From positions 1-56,338 of the forward strand of contig CANMVC010000006.1 of the NCBI GenBank assembly GCA_947501325.1: 56,338 bases of DNA, in the 5' to 3' direction. The notes beneath the pieces were generated by a model, which worked only from the letters and a program-made list of their open reading frames with translations, had not been told where the DNA came from and did not search any database. Position numbers and translations under genes: made by a program. The DNA comes from an uncultured Sphingomonadaceae bacterium (GTDB lineage: Bacteria > Pseudomonadota > Alphaproteobacteria > Sphingomonadales > Sphingomonadaceae). Each line of letters opens with the position of its first letter. Position 1 is the stretch's first letter. Positions 7,711 through 17,211 of the stretch are shown here, in pieces.

Positions 7711-8828
7711 CGGGCTTTTACGCGCGCTATCAGGCGCTGATCGCGAATGGGGAATTGAAACCTGACGAGGACCAGGACGCCTGCGCACAGCGTCTTGCCC
7801 AATTGCAGGAAGAACTTGAAGCGGTGCCACCGCGCGGTAGCGTGTTGTGGCGGATGTTCTCAAAAAAGCCAACGGCGCCTCGCGGCATCTATATGTGGGG
7901 TGGTGTCGGGCGTGGAAAATCCATGTTGATGGACCTGTTTTACGACAGCCTTCAGATCAACCGTAAGAAACGGGCGCATTTTCACGAGTTTATGATGGAT
8001 GTGCATACCCGGCTCAATGAAGAGCGCAAGAAGGAGCAGGGCGATCCGATCCTTCCGGTTGTCGAGGCGCTGGCCGGCGAAGCGCGGTTCCTGGCCTTTG
8101 ACGAAATGGTCGTCAACAACAGTGCCGATGCGATGATTATGTCGCGGCTGTTCACCGGCCTGGTTGAAGCGGGCGTGACCTTGATCGCGACTTCCAACCG
8201 CCCGCCGGTTGATCTTTATAAAGACGGTCTGAACCGTGAACATTTCCTGCCTTTCATCGATCTGCTAGAGAACCGGCTTGATGTCATTTCGCTCAACGGG
8301 CCGACCGACTATCGCCGCGAGCGACTGGGCGGTGTCGATCTGTGGCATGTGCCCAATGGCGATGCTGCGACCAAGGCGTTGAGTGACGCTTTCTTTCGCC
8401 TGACCGACTATCCGCCGGAGGACCGTGCCCATGTCCCTTCCGAGGAACTGCCGGTGCAGGGCGGCCGGTCGATGCATGTTCCCAAAGCCTTGAAAGGCGT
8501 TGGCGTTTTCTCGTTCAAACGGCTCTGTGCCGAGGCGCGGGGGGCACCCGATTATCTCGCCATTGCGCGGCATTTTCACAGTGTCATCATCGTTGGAATT
8601 CCAGTGCTCTCCAAAGAGAATCGAAACGAAGCGGCGCGCTTTGTGACGCTGATTGACGCGCTCTACGAATATCGCGTCAAGCTGCTTGCCAGCGCCGACG
8701 CGGAACCCGATGCGCTCTATCCCGAGGGTGACGGGTCGTTTGAATTTGTCCGTACCGCCTCCCGGCTGGTCGAGATGCAGTCGGATGACTATCTCGCGCT
8801 CGGCCATGGGACGGGCGAAGCCCTCTGA
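7707..8828 (+). CDS. zapE: Cell division protein ZapE (AFG1-like ATPase)
   Basis: A 373-residue ATPase of the AFG1/ZapE family, which in E. coli interacts with FtsZ during division and in mitochondria helps turn over respiratory subunits. Walker A is GGVGRGKS (65-72), and Walker B FLAFDEM places D132-E133. A sensor-like TSNRPP motif follows. The family's FSFKRLC stretch is visible near the C-terminal third. The start overlaps the thioesterase stop (ATGA). Co-transcription with sdhB fits the Afg1 link to respiratory complexes, but that is inference. It ends one base before the convergent kinase gene. Confidence 0.93.
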   Translation: MTGFYARYQALIANGELKPDEDQDACAQRLAQLQEELEAVPPRGSVLWRMFSKKPTAPRGIYMWGGVGRGKSMLMDLFYDSLQINRKKRAHFHEFMMDVHTRLNEERKKEQGDPILPVVEALAGEARFLAFDEMVVNNSADAMIMSRLFTGLVEAGVTLIATSNRPPVDLYKDGLNREHFLPFIDLLENRLDVISLNGPTDYRRERLGGVDLWHVPNGDAATKALSDAFFRLTDYPPEDRAHVPSEELPVQGGRSMHVPKALKGVGVFSFKRLCAEARGAPDYLAIARHFHSVIIVGIPVLSKENRNEAARFVTLIDALYEYRVKLLASADAEPDALYPEGDGSFEFVRTASRLVEMQSDDYLALGHGTGEAL

Positions 8829-8829
8829 T

Positions 8830-9882
8830 CTAAAGCAGGCTTAGGCTGTCCAGATCGAGCGCCATTTGCGCCGGTCTTTCGGCCATGACCGCAAACATTT
8901 CATCTCCCCGTTCGGTTTGTTCGACATGGATTGAGGCGTTGATCGCCATGATGAAGCCGGAAAAGGCAAGCCGGCGATAATCCTGCCAGAACAGGTCCTT
9001 ATCCTGCTCGATACCGTTGGCGGACAGGCGAGAAAGATAGTCCCCAACTAGCCCTTTCTCCACTGCGGCGCGCTCTGCCGGATCGGCAAAACTGGTGCCG
9101 ATCAGATAGGCGATATCGCTTGCGCCATTGCCCAATGTTGCGGTTTGCCAATCCACCAATATGGCGCGTTCGCCGCCTTCATCAAACAGGATATTGTCCA
9201 GCCGCATATCGCTATGAGTGATGCACGGGCGGGCCGGTTCGCTATCGAGATAGCTGCCGAATTTCGCAATCAGCTCCGCGCCCATATCCAATATGTCGGC
9301 GCCCAGTCGGTTGGAGAAACGCTTGCGGAATTCGGGATAGATGGCGGGCAGCGCCTGCCGCATATAATCGCCATTTCCCTGACCGTGGAGCAGCCAGTCA
9401 TATTGCTCGAGCGTCCCGGTCTCGGGTTGAAAACTGTGCAAAGCAGCGGCCTCACGAATCGCCGATTGCACCTGCACCAGCGTCCCACCGGCCAGCTGGT
9501 CGCCCTGGCTGGCGGGCGCCATATCTTCGAGCATCAGGACAAATTGCGTTTCATCTTCGCCGATGGCGGCATGATAGCAGCCGGGGCAACCGACGCCGGA
9601 TCGGGCCGCCACATCCCGGTACCAGCCAACCTCCATATCATAGAGGTGAAAGATCGCGGCGGCTCCGCGACTGACCGGATCGGCACTCGGACATTTGGCG
9701 ACAAAGCTTTCGGGAAAACCGGCATCCTGCCAGTCACAGGTGAAGCGGAAGCTGTCACACACCTGTCCGGTCCCCACTGGCTTGTGGGTCAGCGACTGGA
9801 GCGATCCCGATGGCGCGCCAAAAACGCCCTCGACCCAGCGGGGATCGAATTGCTCGGGGCGAAGCGGGAATGCCGCGCTCAT
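8830..9882 (-). CDS. APH-like phosphotransferase family protein
   Basis: A 350-residue kinase-fold protein of the aminoglycoside phosphotransferase / ecdysteroid-kinase-like superfamily. The catalytic loop ITHSDMRLDNILF gives H223, D225 and N230. The metal-binding aspartate is D244 in ILVDWQ. K63 in FVAKCP is the likely ATP-contacting lysine, and E120-D in MLEDM follows the hinge. Its start overlaps the stop of the 9879-10979 gene by four bases, so the two are translationally coupled. The substrate is not an obvious antibiotic; such genes are common beside lipid or steroid catabolism in sphingomonads. Confidence 0.85.
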   Translation of the reverse strand: MSAAFPLRPEQFDPRWVEGVFGAPSGSLQSLTHKPVGTGQVCDSFRFTCDWQDAGFPESFVAKCPSADPVSRGAAAIFHLYDMEVGWYRDVAARSGVGCPGCYHAAIGEDETQFVLMLEDMAPASQGDQLAGGTLVQVQSAIREAAALHSFQPETGTLEQYDWLLHGQGNGDYMRQALPAIYPEFRKRFSNRLGADILDMGAELIAKFGSYLDSEPARPCITHSDMRLDNILFDEGGERAILVDWQTATLGNGASDIAYLIGTSFADPAERAAVEKGLVGDYLSRLSANGIEQDKDLFWQDYRRLAFSGFIMAINASIHVEQTERGDEMFAVMAERPAQMALDLDSLSLL

Positions 9883-10979
9883 GCTGCGGGGTGCAGCAGG
9901 TCGGTGAGCCCGCTGGTCTTGTGAGGTCCGACAAATAGTTGTTCAACAATTCCAACACCTTCATGGCGCACATCGCCGCTGGTCAGCACTGCATCGCTAA
10001 GTGCCTGGATATGGATATAGAGCATGTCATGAGCCGGCACATTGGCCAGATCCATCACATCATAAGCGGTTTCCAGCGCCCCGTGATCCATGCCGTGGCC
10101 CCATTCCGGATGCATATAACCAAGGCCCGACATATAAAATGTCCGTGTCGCATCGCCAGTGCGCGGGGTGATCGATAACGTGCCATCCGTGGTTTCCAGA
10201 CCAAGCTGCTTCACGCGCCGGGTGCCGGAATGATAGCTGAGATCAAAGCTGCCGGGTTCGAATTCCCGTCGCTCGCCACCAATGGCATCCACCACGCCGC
10301 GCCGGTTCCATGGCACACCCTCTCCGTCATCATTGCTGTGAAAGAAACAGGCGTGATTGTCGAAATTGAGCGGCGTCCATAGCCACCAGAACTGCGGCAA
10401 AGCGCCAGCGGGCGGGGGCTGTGATTCCGGTGCGCCAACCGGGCGGATACCCCAGCTGCGATCCCGCGTGCCGCGATGGGTTTTCGGCGAAAGCGCCAGC
10501 TCTTGATCGCCGACATGCAATGTCCCGGACCAGCCGCCATTTTGGGTCATGCGGGTATAGTCCATGACCATGCGGGGACCGTCGCGACGGATGAAGCGGG
10601 GTTCCTCAATCGGACTATGGCGCGCGGTAAAGCGGATATCGGCGGTGATCGGGCTGTCATTGCCTGTGACGATAATTCGCAGTTCCTGCAGGGGCTCGAC
10701 AATCTCAACCATGATTGGCCCGACGCTCAAATCCAGCCGCTCGCTGCCCATGCGTTTGGAGGCGCGCAAATTATGCTGTTTACCGTCCATCGACACGCAG
10801 AATGCCGCATCCATGATATCGAGCTGGGGATAGACGCCCAGGGCTGCGGCAAAGAAAATGCTGCCATCCGCGCTATAGCCGTTGAAGAAATAGCGGTCAT
10901 AGAAATTGCGGTTGTCGCCGGACACTGCCATCGGTTCCGGCGTCTGGTGCAGCGGATAATCGTCGCCTTTGCTCAGCAT
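9879..10979 (-). CDS. Conserved protein of unknown function (DUF7064/DUF7065-like)
   Basis: A 366-residue protein with no signal peptide or membrane segment. It is rich in beta-strand patterns and aromatic residues (NFYDRYFFNGY, QFWWLWTPLNF, CFFHSNDDGEG). I relate it, from memory, to DUF7064/7065 proteins, which look like two consecutive lipocalin-like domains similar to hydroxyneurosporene synthase. A good Shine-Dalgarno (AGGAGAG) precedes the ATG. It is the first gene of a two-gene operon with the APH-like kinase. That coupling suggests both act on one small lipophilic substrate, but nothing in the sequence proves it. Confidence 0.7.
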   Translation of the reverse strand: MLSKGDDYPLHQTPEPMAVSGDNRNFYDRYFFNGYSADGSIFFAAALGVYPQLDIMDAAFCVSMDGKQHNLRASKRMGSERLDLSVGPIMVEIVEPLQELRIIVTGNDSPITADIRFTARHSPIEEPRFIRRDGPRMVMDYTRMTQNGGWSGTLHVGDQELALSPKTHRGTRDRSWGIRPVGAPESQPPPAGALPQFWWLWTPLNFDNHACFFHSNDDGEGVPWNRRGVVDAIGGERREFEPGSFDLSYHSGTRRVKQLGLETTDGTLSITPRTGDATRTFYMSGLGYMHPEWGHGMDHGALETAYDVMDLANVPAHDMLYIHIQALSDAVLTSGDVRHEGVGIVEQLFVGPHKTSGLTDLLHPAA

Positions 10980-11122
10980 GGGCCTGTTCTCTCCTGTTCA
11001 TTCTTTTCTTGTACCATGGCGAGCGGGGCCGGTCTTGGCAAAGCAAAAGATGTCTGGGCGGGGGCGAAGTTTACAAAGTGGACATAGTGCTTTTGGGCGG
11101 ATTTGAAGTGGGCCAGTTCGGT

Positions 11123-11143
11123 CAAAGTTCACACACATCACAG
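11123..11143 (+). repeat. 21-bp CAAAGTTCACAC repeat, copy 2
   Basis: Begins CAAAGTTCACACACATCACA. Together with the copy at 11290-11310, in the same orientation, it brackets the family B palindrome at 11169-11245. A third copy lies inverted at 92-112 beside the other family B element. Confidence 0.6.
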
Positions 11144-11168
11144 GGTGTTTATTCTGCTCTCCGCCGCC

Positions 11169-11245
11169 GTGCTCCGCACTTGATGCGGAGCCCAAGGTAG
11201 ACAGGTGTGACAGCCATCCTAGGCTCCGCATCAAGTGCGGAGCAC
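11169..11245. repeat. 77-bp palindromic element, family B, copy 2
   Basis: Nearly identical in sequence and equal in length to 144-220. It has two inverted hairpins of the form GCTCCGCACTTGATGCGGAGC around a short centre. The 10980-11639 gap between the divergent 9879-10979 gene and mdh holds this element, the two 21-bp repeats and presumably the mdh promoter, which I could not place. No gene is seen there. Confidence 0.85.
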
Positions 11246-11289
11246 AAAACGGCGGGAATAATTGACATCCTCGCACTGACAACGCGGCC

Positions 11290-11310
11290 CAAAGTTCACA
11301 CAAATCACAC
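11290..11310 (+). repeat. 21-bp CAAAGTTCACAC repeat, copy 3
   Basis: Begins CAAAGTTCACACAAATCACA. It lies 45 bases after the family B element and is a direct repeat of 11123-11143. Confidence 0.6.
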
Positions 11311-11471
11311 TCTGCCAAATGCCGGTCTTTGGGAAGGATTATTCGTGTCCTTTGGCCAGATTCAATCGTGCAAAACATCCGCGCTAATCCCGTTCACAGT
11401 CGAAAAAGAGTCGAGCAAAATTTATCACAAACGGGTTCCTGTAGGAAAGCGCTTAATCCTGGCTGCAATGA

Positions 11472-12602
<1,131 letters not shown>

Positions 12603-12914
12603 GTGTGGTGGCTGTACTCCATTTTGATATTGGCGATAGCTTGCTTTGCTTTCTGGGCGTTTAAGCTACCAATGGCTTGGAAGGGTTATCTCAAGCCATC
12701 CCTTATCAGTGGATCATTTGTAGTTCTAATCGGAGTTTTTATTACAGCGAGTATCTCTATCCTTCCTGACCGGGCATTTGGATCTGCTGCAAATCAAGGG
12801 GGTATGGGGCTAATCGTACTACCATTTTTAGGCCTGATTATAGTTTCAATAGGTTTTATTGCAGTTATCTCAGCATCGATTTTGTACGGCGTTGGTCGTT
12901 CACGTCGATCATAG
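12603..12914 (+). CDS. Small membrane protein, unknown function
   Basis: A 103-residue hydrophobic protein with about three membrane segments (roughly residues 3-22, 35-55 and 70-95) and a basic C-terminus ending GRSRRS. It starts with GTG immediately after the mdh stop; an in-frame ATG at 12672 would remove the first helix. It ends where the extended sucD frame begins. I do not recognise a family. It is notable because this is the place where sucC stands in the mdh-sucCDAB operons of many alphaproteobacteria. Codon use looks less GC-biased at third positions than in its neighbours, which may mean acquisition or weak expression. Confidence 0.6.
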   Translation: MWWLYSILILAIACFAFWAFKLPMAWKGYLKPSLISGSFVVLIGVFITASISILPDRAFGSAANQGGMGLIVLPFLGLIIVSIGFIAVISASILYGVGRSRRS

Positions 12915-12931
12915 TGAAAAAAGGGAATCAG

Positions 12932-13822
12932 ATGTCCATCTTAATCGACAAAAACACCAAAGTTATCACCCAAGGCATGACCGGCAATACCGGGACATTC
13001 CACACCGAACAGGCGCTGGCCTATGGTACGCAGATGGTTGCGGGTGTGACTCCTGGCAAAGGCGGCACGACCCATATCGGCCTGCCCAATTATAACACAG
13101 TGGAAGAAGCCAAGCACGCAACCGGCGCGGTCGCTTCGGTGGTTTATGTGCCACCGCCATTTGCCGCGGACTCCATCCTCGAAGCGATTGATGCTGAGAT
13201 TGAACTGATCGTTGCGATTACTGAAGGTGTTCCGGTGCTCGACATGGTACGGGTGAAGCGGGCGCTCCAAGGCTCCAAGTCGCGCCTGATCGGCCCGAAC
13301 TGCCCCGGCGTTTTGACCCCTGATGAATGCAAGATCGGCATCATGCCCGGCAGCATCTTCAAGAAAGGCTCCGTCGGCGTTGTCTCTCGGTCCGGTACGC
13401 TCACCTATGAAGCGGTGCATCAGACCACAGCAGTTGGTCTCGGCCAGACCACGGCGGTTGGCATTGGTGGTGACCCAGTCAACGGCACCAACTTTATCGA
13501 CGTGCTCGAACTGTTCCTTGCGGACGATGAAACCAAGTCGATCATCATGATCGGTGAAATTGGCGGCAGCGCGGAAGAAGAAGCGGCACAATTTATCGCC
13601 GACGAAGCCAAGAAGGGCCGTTCCAAACCGATGGTTGGCTTTATCGCAGGCCTCACGGCGCCTCCGGGCCGCCGCATGGGCCATGCGGGCGCGATTGTTT
13701 CCGGCGGCCAGGGCGGCGCGGAAGACAAGATCGCGGCAATGGAAGCGGCCGGCATTCGCGTGTCCCCGTCACCAAGCGAATTGGGCACGACACTCGACGC
13801 GATGCTGAAAGAAACGGTCTAG
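12932..13822 (+). CDS. sucD: Succinyl-CoA ligase subunit alpha
   Basis: A 296-residue SucD, the alpha subunit of succinyl-CoA synthetase, which makes ATP or GTP and succinate from succinyl-CoA. The CoA-binding Rossmann start is [15 protein letters not shown]. The family signature [13 protein letters not shown] is present. H251 in [14 protein letters not shown] is the phosphohistidine. AAAAGGG lies just before the ATG at 12932. The partner beta subunit (sucC) is not adjacent and not in the window. It is followed by a palindromic element and a GIY-YIG gene that separate it from sucA. Confidence 0.97.
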   Translation: MSILIDKNTKVITQGMTGNTGTFHTEQALAYGTQMVAGVTPGKGGTTHIGLPNYNTVEEAKHATGAVASVVYVPPPFAADSILEAIDAEIELIVAITEGVPVLDMVRVKRALQGSKSRLIGPNCPGVLTPDECKIGIMPGSIFKKGSVGVVSRSGTLTYEAVHQTTAVGLGQTTAVGIGGDPVNGTNFIDVLELFLADDETKSIIMIGEIGGSAEEEAAQFIADEAKKGRSKPMVGFIAGLTAPPGRRMGHAGAIVSGGQGGAEDKIAAMEAAGIRVSPSPSELGTTLDAMLKETV

Positions 13823-13840
13823 AATATTTGGATATTAATT

Positions 13841-13905
13841 GTGTCCCCGCGCAGGCGGGGACCTCCTCGAAATCGGAGCAAAGATTCCCGCCTGCGCGGG
13901 AACAG
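13841..13905. repeat. Bipartite palindromic element, family C, upstream of GIY-YIG gene 1
   Basis: The left hairpin GTCCCCGCGCAGGCGGGGAC and the right hairpin TTCCCGCCTGCGCGGGAA face each other around CCTCC ... GGAG. It lies between sucD and the GIY-YIG start, 11 bases before that ATG. Confidence 0.85.
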
Positions 13906-13916
13906 AGTAAGGCGGG

Positions 13917-14216
13917 ATGGCAATGTTAAAACCCGGATTTGTCTACATGATGGCAAATCGAAGAAACGGTCCGATCTACATTGGTTCTACCAGCGATCTG
14001 ATCCAAAGGGTTAATCAACATCGTAACCGTTTGATCGAAGGGTTTACGAAGACATATCATTGCTGCTTGCTGGTTTGGTTCAAAGCATATGACGATATTC
14101 AAGAAGCGCGAGATGCAGAGCGGCGAATGAAAAAGTGGAACAGGCCTTGGAAGATAAAGCGGATTGAGAATGGAAATCCAGATTGGCGAGATCTTTGGCC
14201 TGATATTATTGCGTAG
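13917..14216 (+). CDS. GIY-YIG superfamily nuclease (small, stand-alone), copy 1
   Basis: A 99-residue single-domain GIY-YIG protein of the UPF0213/URI-like group. The GIY position reads FVYMM and the YIG position IYIG. The catalytic arginine is in DLIQRVNQHR, and the metal-binding glutamate is probably in EARDAERRMKKW. The family hydrolyses DNA with one metal ion; stand-alone members are poorly understood. It sits inside the TCA block between sucD and sucA, directly framed by two complete palindromic elements (13841-13905 and 14221-14283). It is about half identical to the second copy at 18569-18832. Confidence 0.9.
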   Translation: MAMLKPGFVYMMANRRNGPIYIGSTSDLIQRVNQHRNRLIEGFTKTYHCCLLVWFKAYDDIQEARDAERRMKKWNRPWKIKRIENGNPDWRDLWPDIIA

Positions 14217-14220
14217 CTAA

Positions 14221-14283
14221 ATTCCCGCAGAGGTGGGAATCTGTTGCGTTGACCGGTAGAAGATTCCCGCCTTCGCGGGAATA
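14221..14283. repeat. Bipartite palindromic element, family C, downstream of GIY-YIG gene 1
   Basis: ATTCCCGCAGAGGTGGGAAT (imperfect hairpin) and ATTCCCGCCTTCGCGGGAAT, arranged as two adjacent hairpins, start five bases after the nuclease stop codon. They leave only 26 bases before sucA. Confidence 0.8.
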
Positions 14284-14309
14284 CAAGCAAGATAAAGCGG
14301 ATCAAGATT

Positions 14310-17099
14310 ATGGGCTTTGAAAATCAGGAATTTGGTGTCGGCTCCGAAAAGGAAGCAGGCCCCAGCTGGCAAAAGAAACATTGGCCAATTGACGACGCCG
14401 ATGAGCTGAACAGCGCGCTTGATCCCACGCAAATGGGGATCGAGATCAAGGCGGCTGCGACGAAATCCGGCAAGTCCATGTCCGATGCCGAAGTGGCCCT
14501 GGCAGCGGAGAAATCGATCCGCGCGATGATGCTGATCCGCACCTATCGGGTGCGCGGGCATCTCGGCGCCAATCTCGATCCGCTGGGATTGTCCAAGCTG
14601 GAGGAACCCGCTGACCTGACTCCCGAATTTCATGGCTTCAAGGCTGATGAGCTGGACATGCCCCTCTATCTGGGCGGTGTATTGGGTTTCGAAACTGCCT
14701 CGATCAAGGAGATCGAAGCGGTGCTGCGCGCCAATTATTGCGGCTCGGTTGGTCTGGAATATATGCATATTGCCGACACCGACGAACGCCGCTTTCTGCA
14801 GGACCGGATGGAGGGCAAGGACGCCGCGATCCAGTTCACGCCGGAAGGCAAGAAAGCGATCCTCAACAAGGTGATCGAAGGCGAGGAATATGAAAATTTC
14901 CTCGGCAAGAAATATGTCGGGACCAAGCGTTTCGGCCTTGACGGCGGCGAAGCGATGCTGCCGGCGCTGGAAAATATCATCAAATATGGCGGCCAGTCGG
15001 GTGTGCGCGATATTGTCTACGGCATGGCCCATCGCGGGCGTTTGAACATCTTGGCCAATGTGATGGCCAAGCCTTACAAGGTCATCTTTCACGAATTCCA
15101 CGGCGGCTCGGCCAACCCGGATGAAGTCGGCGGCTCTGGCGATGTGAAATATCATCTCGGCACCTCCACCGACCGCGAATTTGATGGCATCAATGTGCAT
15201 ATGAGCCTTGTGCCCAACCCCTCGCATCTCGAAGCGGTGGATCCCGTCGTGCTCGGCAAGGTCCGGGCGCAGCAAGTGGCGCGCGATGACCTGACCAAGC
15301 ACGAGCAGGTCCTGCCCGTGCTGATCCACGGCGATGCGGCTTTTGCGGGGCAGGGGATTGTCTGGGAATGTCTCGGCTTTTCCGGCATTCGCGGCTATAA
15401 TACCGGCGGCTGCATCCATTTCGTGATCAACAACCAGATCGGTTTCACCACCAGCCCGCAATTTGCGCGCAGCTCGCCTTATCCGAGTGACGTGGCGAAA
15501 GGCGTCCAGGCGCCGATTTTCCACGTCAACGGCGATGATCCCGAAGCGGTGACCTTTGCCTGCAAAATCGCGATTGAATTCCGCCAGCGTTTTGGCCGCG
15601 ATATTGTGATCGATATGTGGTGCTATCGCCGCTTTGGCCATAATGAAGGCGACGAACCCAGTTTCACGCAACCGATTATGTATGCCGCGATCAAAAAGCA
15701 TCCCAAGGTCAGCAAGCTCTACGAGCAGCGACTGATCGAGGAAGGCGTGATCGACGCGGACTGGGGGGCCAAGACCCGCAAGGCCTTTGCCGACCATCTC
15801 GAAGGGGAATTCAAGGCGGCGGATGATTATGAGCCGGACAAGGCCGACTGGTTTGGTGGCCGCTGGCAGGGGCTGCATATTCCCGCTGACCCGGAAACAG
15901 CGCGGCGCAATGTTGAAACGGCAATAGATGCCAAATTGTTCGAAAGCCTTGGGCGGACACTGACCACGGTTCCCGAGGGGCACAAGATCCACAAGACATT
16001 GGGCCGCGTGCTGGATGCCAAGGCGAAGATGTTCCAATCCGGCGGAAATTTCGACTGGGCGACCGGCGAGGCGCTGGCTTATGGTTCGCTGGTATCCGAA
16101 GGTTATAATGTTCGCCTGTCCGGCCAGGATAGCGGGCGCGGCACTTTCTCGCAGCGCCATGCCGTCTGGGTCGATCAGGAAACCGAAGAAAAATATATAC
16201 CGCTCAGCACCGTGCCGCATGGCCGGTTTGAAGTGCTCGACAGCCCGCTGTCCGAATATGGCGTGCTCGGCTTTGAATATGGTTATGCCGGTGCCGATCC
16301 GAAAACATTGGTGCTGTGGGAGGCGCAATTTGGTGATTTCGCCAATGGCGCGCAGATCATGATTGACCAGTTCATCGCGTCGGGCGAAGCTAAATGGCTG
16401 CGCGCCAATGGCCTCGTCATGCTCTTGCCGCACGGCTATGAAGGTCAGGGGCCGGAGCATAGCAGCGCGCGTCTCGAACGCTTCCTGCAACTATGCGCGC
16501 AGGACAATATTCAGGTCGCGAATATCACCACACCGGCCAATTATTTCCACGTATTGCGCCGCCAGATGCTGCGCAGTTTCCGCAAGCCGCTCGTTATCAT
16601 GACGCCAAAATCGCTGCTCCGTCACAAGATGGCCGTGTCGAGCGCCGAGGAATTTCAGGGCGACCATCATTTCATGCGGATCAAGTCGGATACCAATCCG
16701 CCTGCTGATAAAGATATCAAACGGCTGGTGCTGTGTTCTGGAAAGGTCGCCTATGACCTGATCGAAGCGCGCGATGCCGCCAAGGACAAGAATACGGCGA
16801 TTGTCCGGATCGAGCAGCTTTATCCGTTCCCGTCCGAGCCTCTGGTCGTCCGGCTGAAGCGAATGAAGAATCTCGAGACGCTTGTTTGGGCTCAGGAAGA
16901 GCCGCGGAATAACGGCAGCTGGCATTTTGTCCGGCCTTATCTGGAAGAATGTCTTGAGCAAGCGAACGTCGGGCCGACTGATCCTGTCTATGCCGGGCGC
17001 GTGGCATCGGCTTCGCCCGCTACAGGATTGGCTTCGCGGCATAAAGAGCAGCAGGACAGATTGATTGCCGAGGCTTTGGGGCATGAAGTGAAGAAGTAA
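14310..17099 (+). CDS. sucA: 2-oxoglutarate dehydrogenase E1 component
   Basis: A 929-residue thiamine-diphosphate-dependent E1 subunit of the 2-oxoglutarate dehydrogenase complex. It decarboxylates 2-oxoglutarate and passes the succinyl group to the lipoyl arm of SucB. Recognisable blocks are GMAHRGRLNILANVM, NPSHLEAVDPV, GDAAFAGQGIVWE, the C-terminal PHGYEGQGPEHSSARLER and QEEPRNNGSWHFV. Length is normal for the family. No strong Shine-Dalgarno is visible before the ATG, which follows the palindromic element closely. Translation may therefore rely on transcript structure set by that repeat. Confidence 0.97.
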   Translation: MGFENQEFGVGSEKEAGPSWQKKHWPIDDADELNSALDPTQMGIEIKAAATKSGKSMSDAEVALAAEKSIRAMMLIRTYRVRGHLGANLDPLGLSKLEEPADLTPEFHGFKADELDMPLYLGGVLGFETASIKEIEAVLRANYCGSVGLEYMHIADTDERRFLQDRMEGKDAAIQFTPEGKKAILNKVIEGEEYENFLGKKYVGTKRFGLDGGEAMLPALENIIKYGGQSGVRDIVYGMAHRGRLNILANVMAKPYKVIFHEFHGGSANPDEVGGSGDVKYHLGTSTDREFDGINVHMSLVPNPSHLEAVDPVVLGKVRAQQVARDDLTKHEQVLPVLIHGDAAFAGQGIVWECLGFSGIRGYNTGGCIHFVINNQIGFTTSPQFARSSPYPSDVAKGVQAPIFHVNGDDPEAVTFACKIAIEFRQRFGRDIVIDMWCYRRFGHNEGDEPSFTQPIMYAAIKKHPKVSKLYEQRLIEEGVIDADWGAKTRKAFADHLEGEFKAADDYEPDKADWFGGRWQGLHIPADPETARRNVETAIDAKLFESLGRTLTTVPEGHKIHKTLGRVLDAKAKMFQSGGNFDWATGEALAYGSLVSEGYNVRLSGQDSGRGTFSQRHAVWVDQETEEKYIPLSTVPHGRFEVLDSPLSEYGVLGFEYGYAGADPKTLVLWEAQFGDFANGAQIMIDQFIASGEAKWLRANGLVMLLPHGYEGQGPEHSSARLERFLQLCAQDNIQVANITTPANYFHVLRRQMLRSFRKPLVIMTPKSLLRHKMAVSSAEEFQGDHHFMRIKSDTNPPADKDIKRLVLCSGKVAYDLIEARDAAKDKNTAIVRIEQLYPFPSEPLVVRLKRMKNLETLVWAQEEPRNNGSWHFVRPYLEECLEQANVGPTDPVYAGRVASASPATGLASRHKEQQDRLIAEALGHEVKK

Positions 17100-17109
17100 G
17101 AAAGGGTTT

Positions 17110-17193
17110 GTGCCCCTGCGCAGGCAGGGGTCCATCTCCAGGTGGTGAATAGATGCGCAAACAGGAGATAGGCTCCTGCCTGCGCAGGAGCAC
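17110..17193. repeat. Bipartite palindromic element, family C, between sucA and sucB
   Basis: The left half GTGCCCCTGCGCAGGCAGGG plus TCCATCTCC and the right half GGAGATAGG plus CTCCTGCCTGCGCAGGAG are inverted copies. This gives a long hairpin whose arms are also hairpins. It carries no gene. Confidence 0.9.
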
Positions 17194-17211
17194 AGATTAG
17201 GACAGAAGACT

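Noticed and set aside
14217-16490. Long open frame (757 codons) on the minus strand opposite sucA
   Set aside because: It lies antisense to conserved sucA codons, has no domain signature and mirrors the codon bias of sucA.
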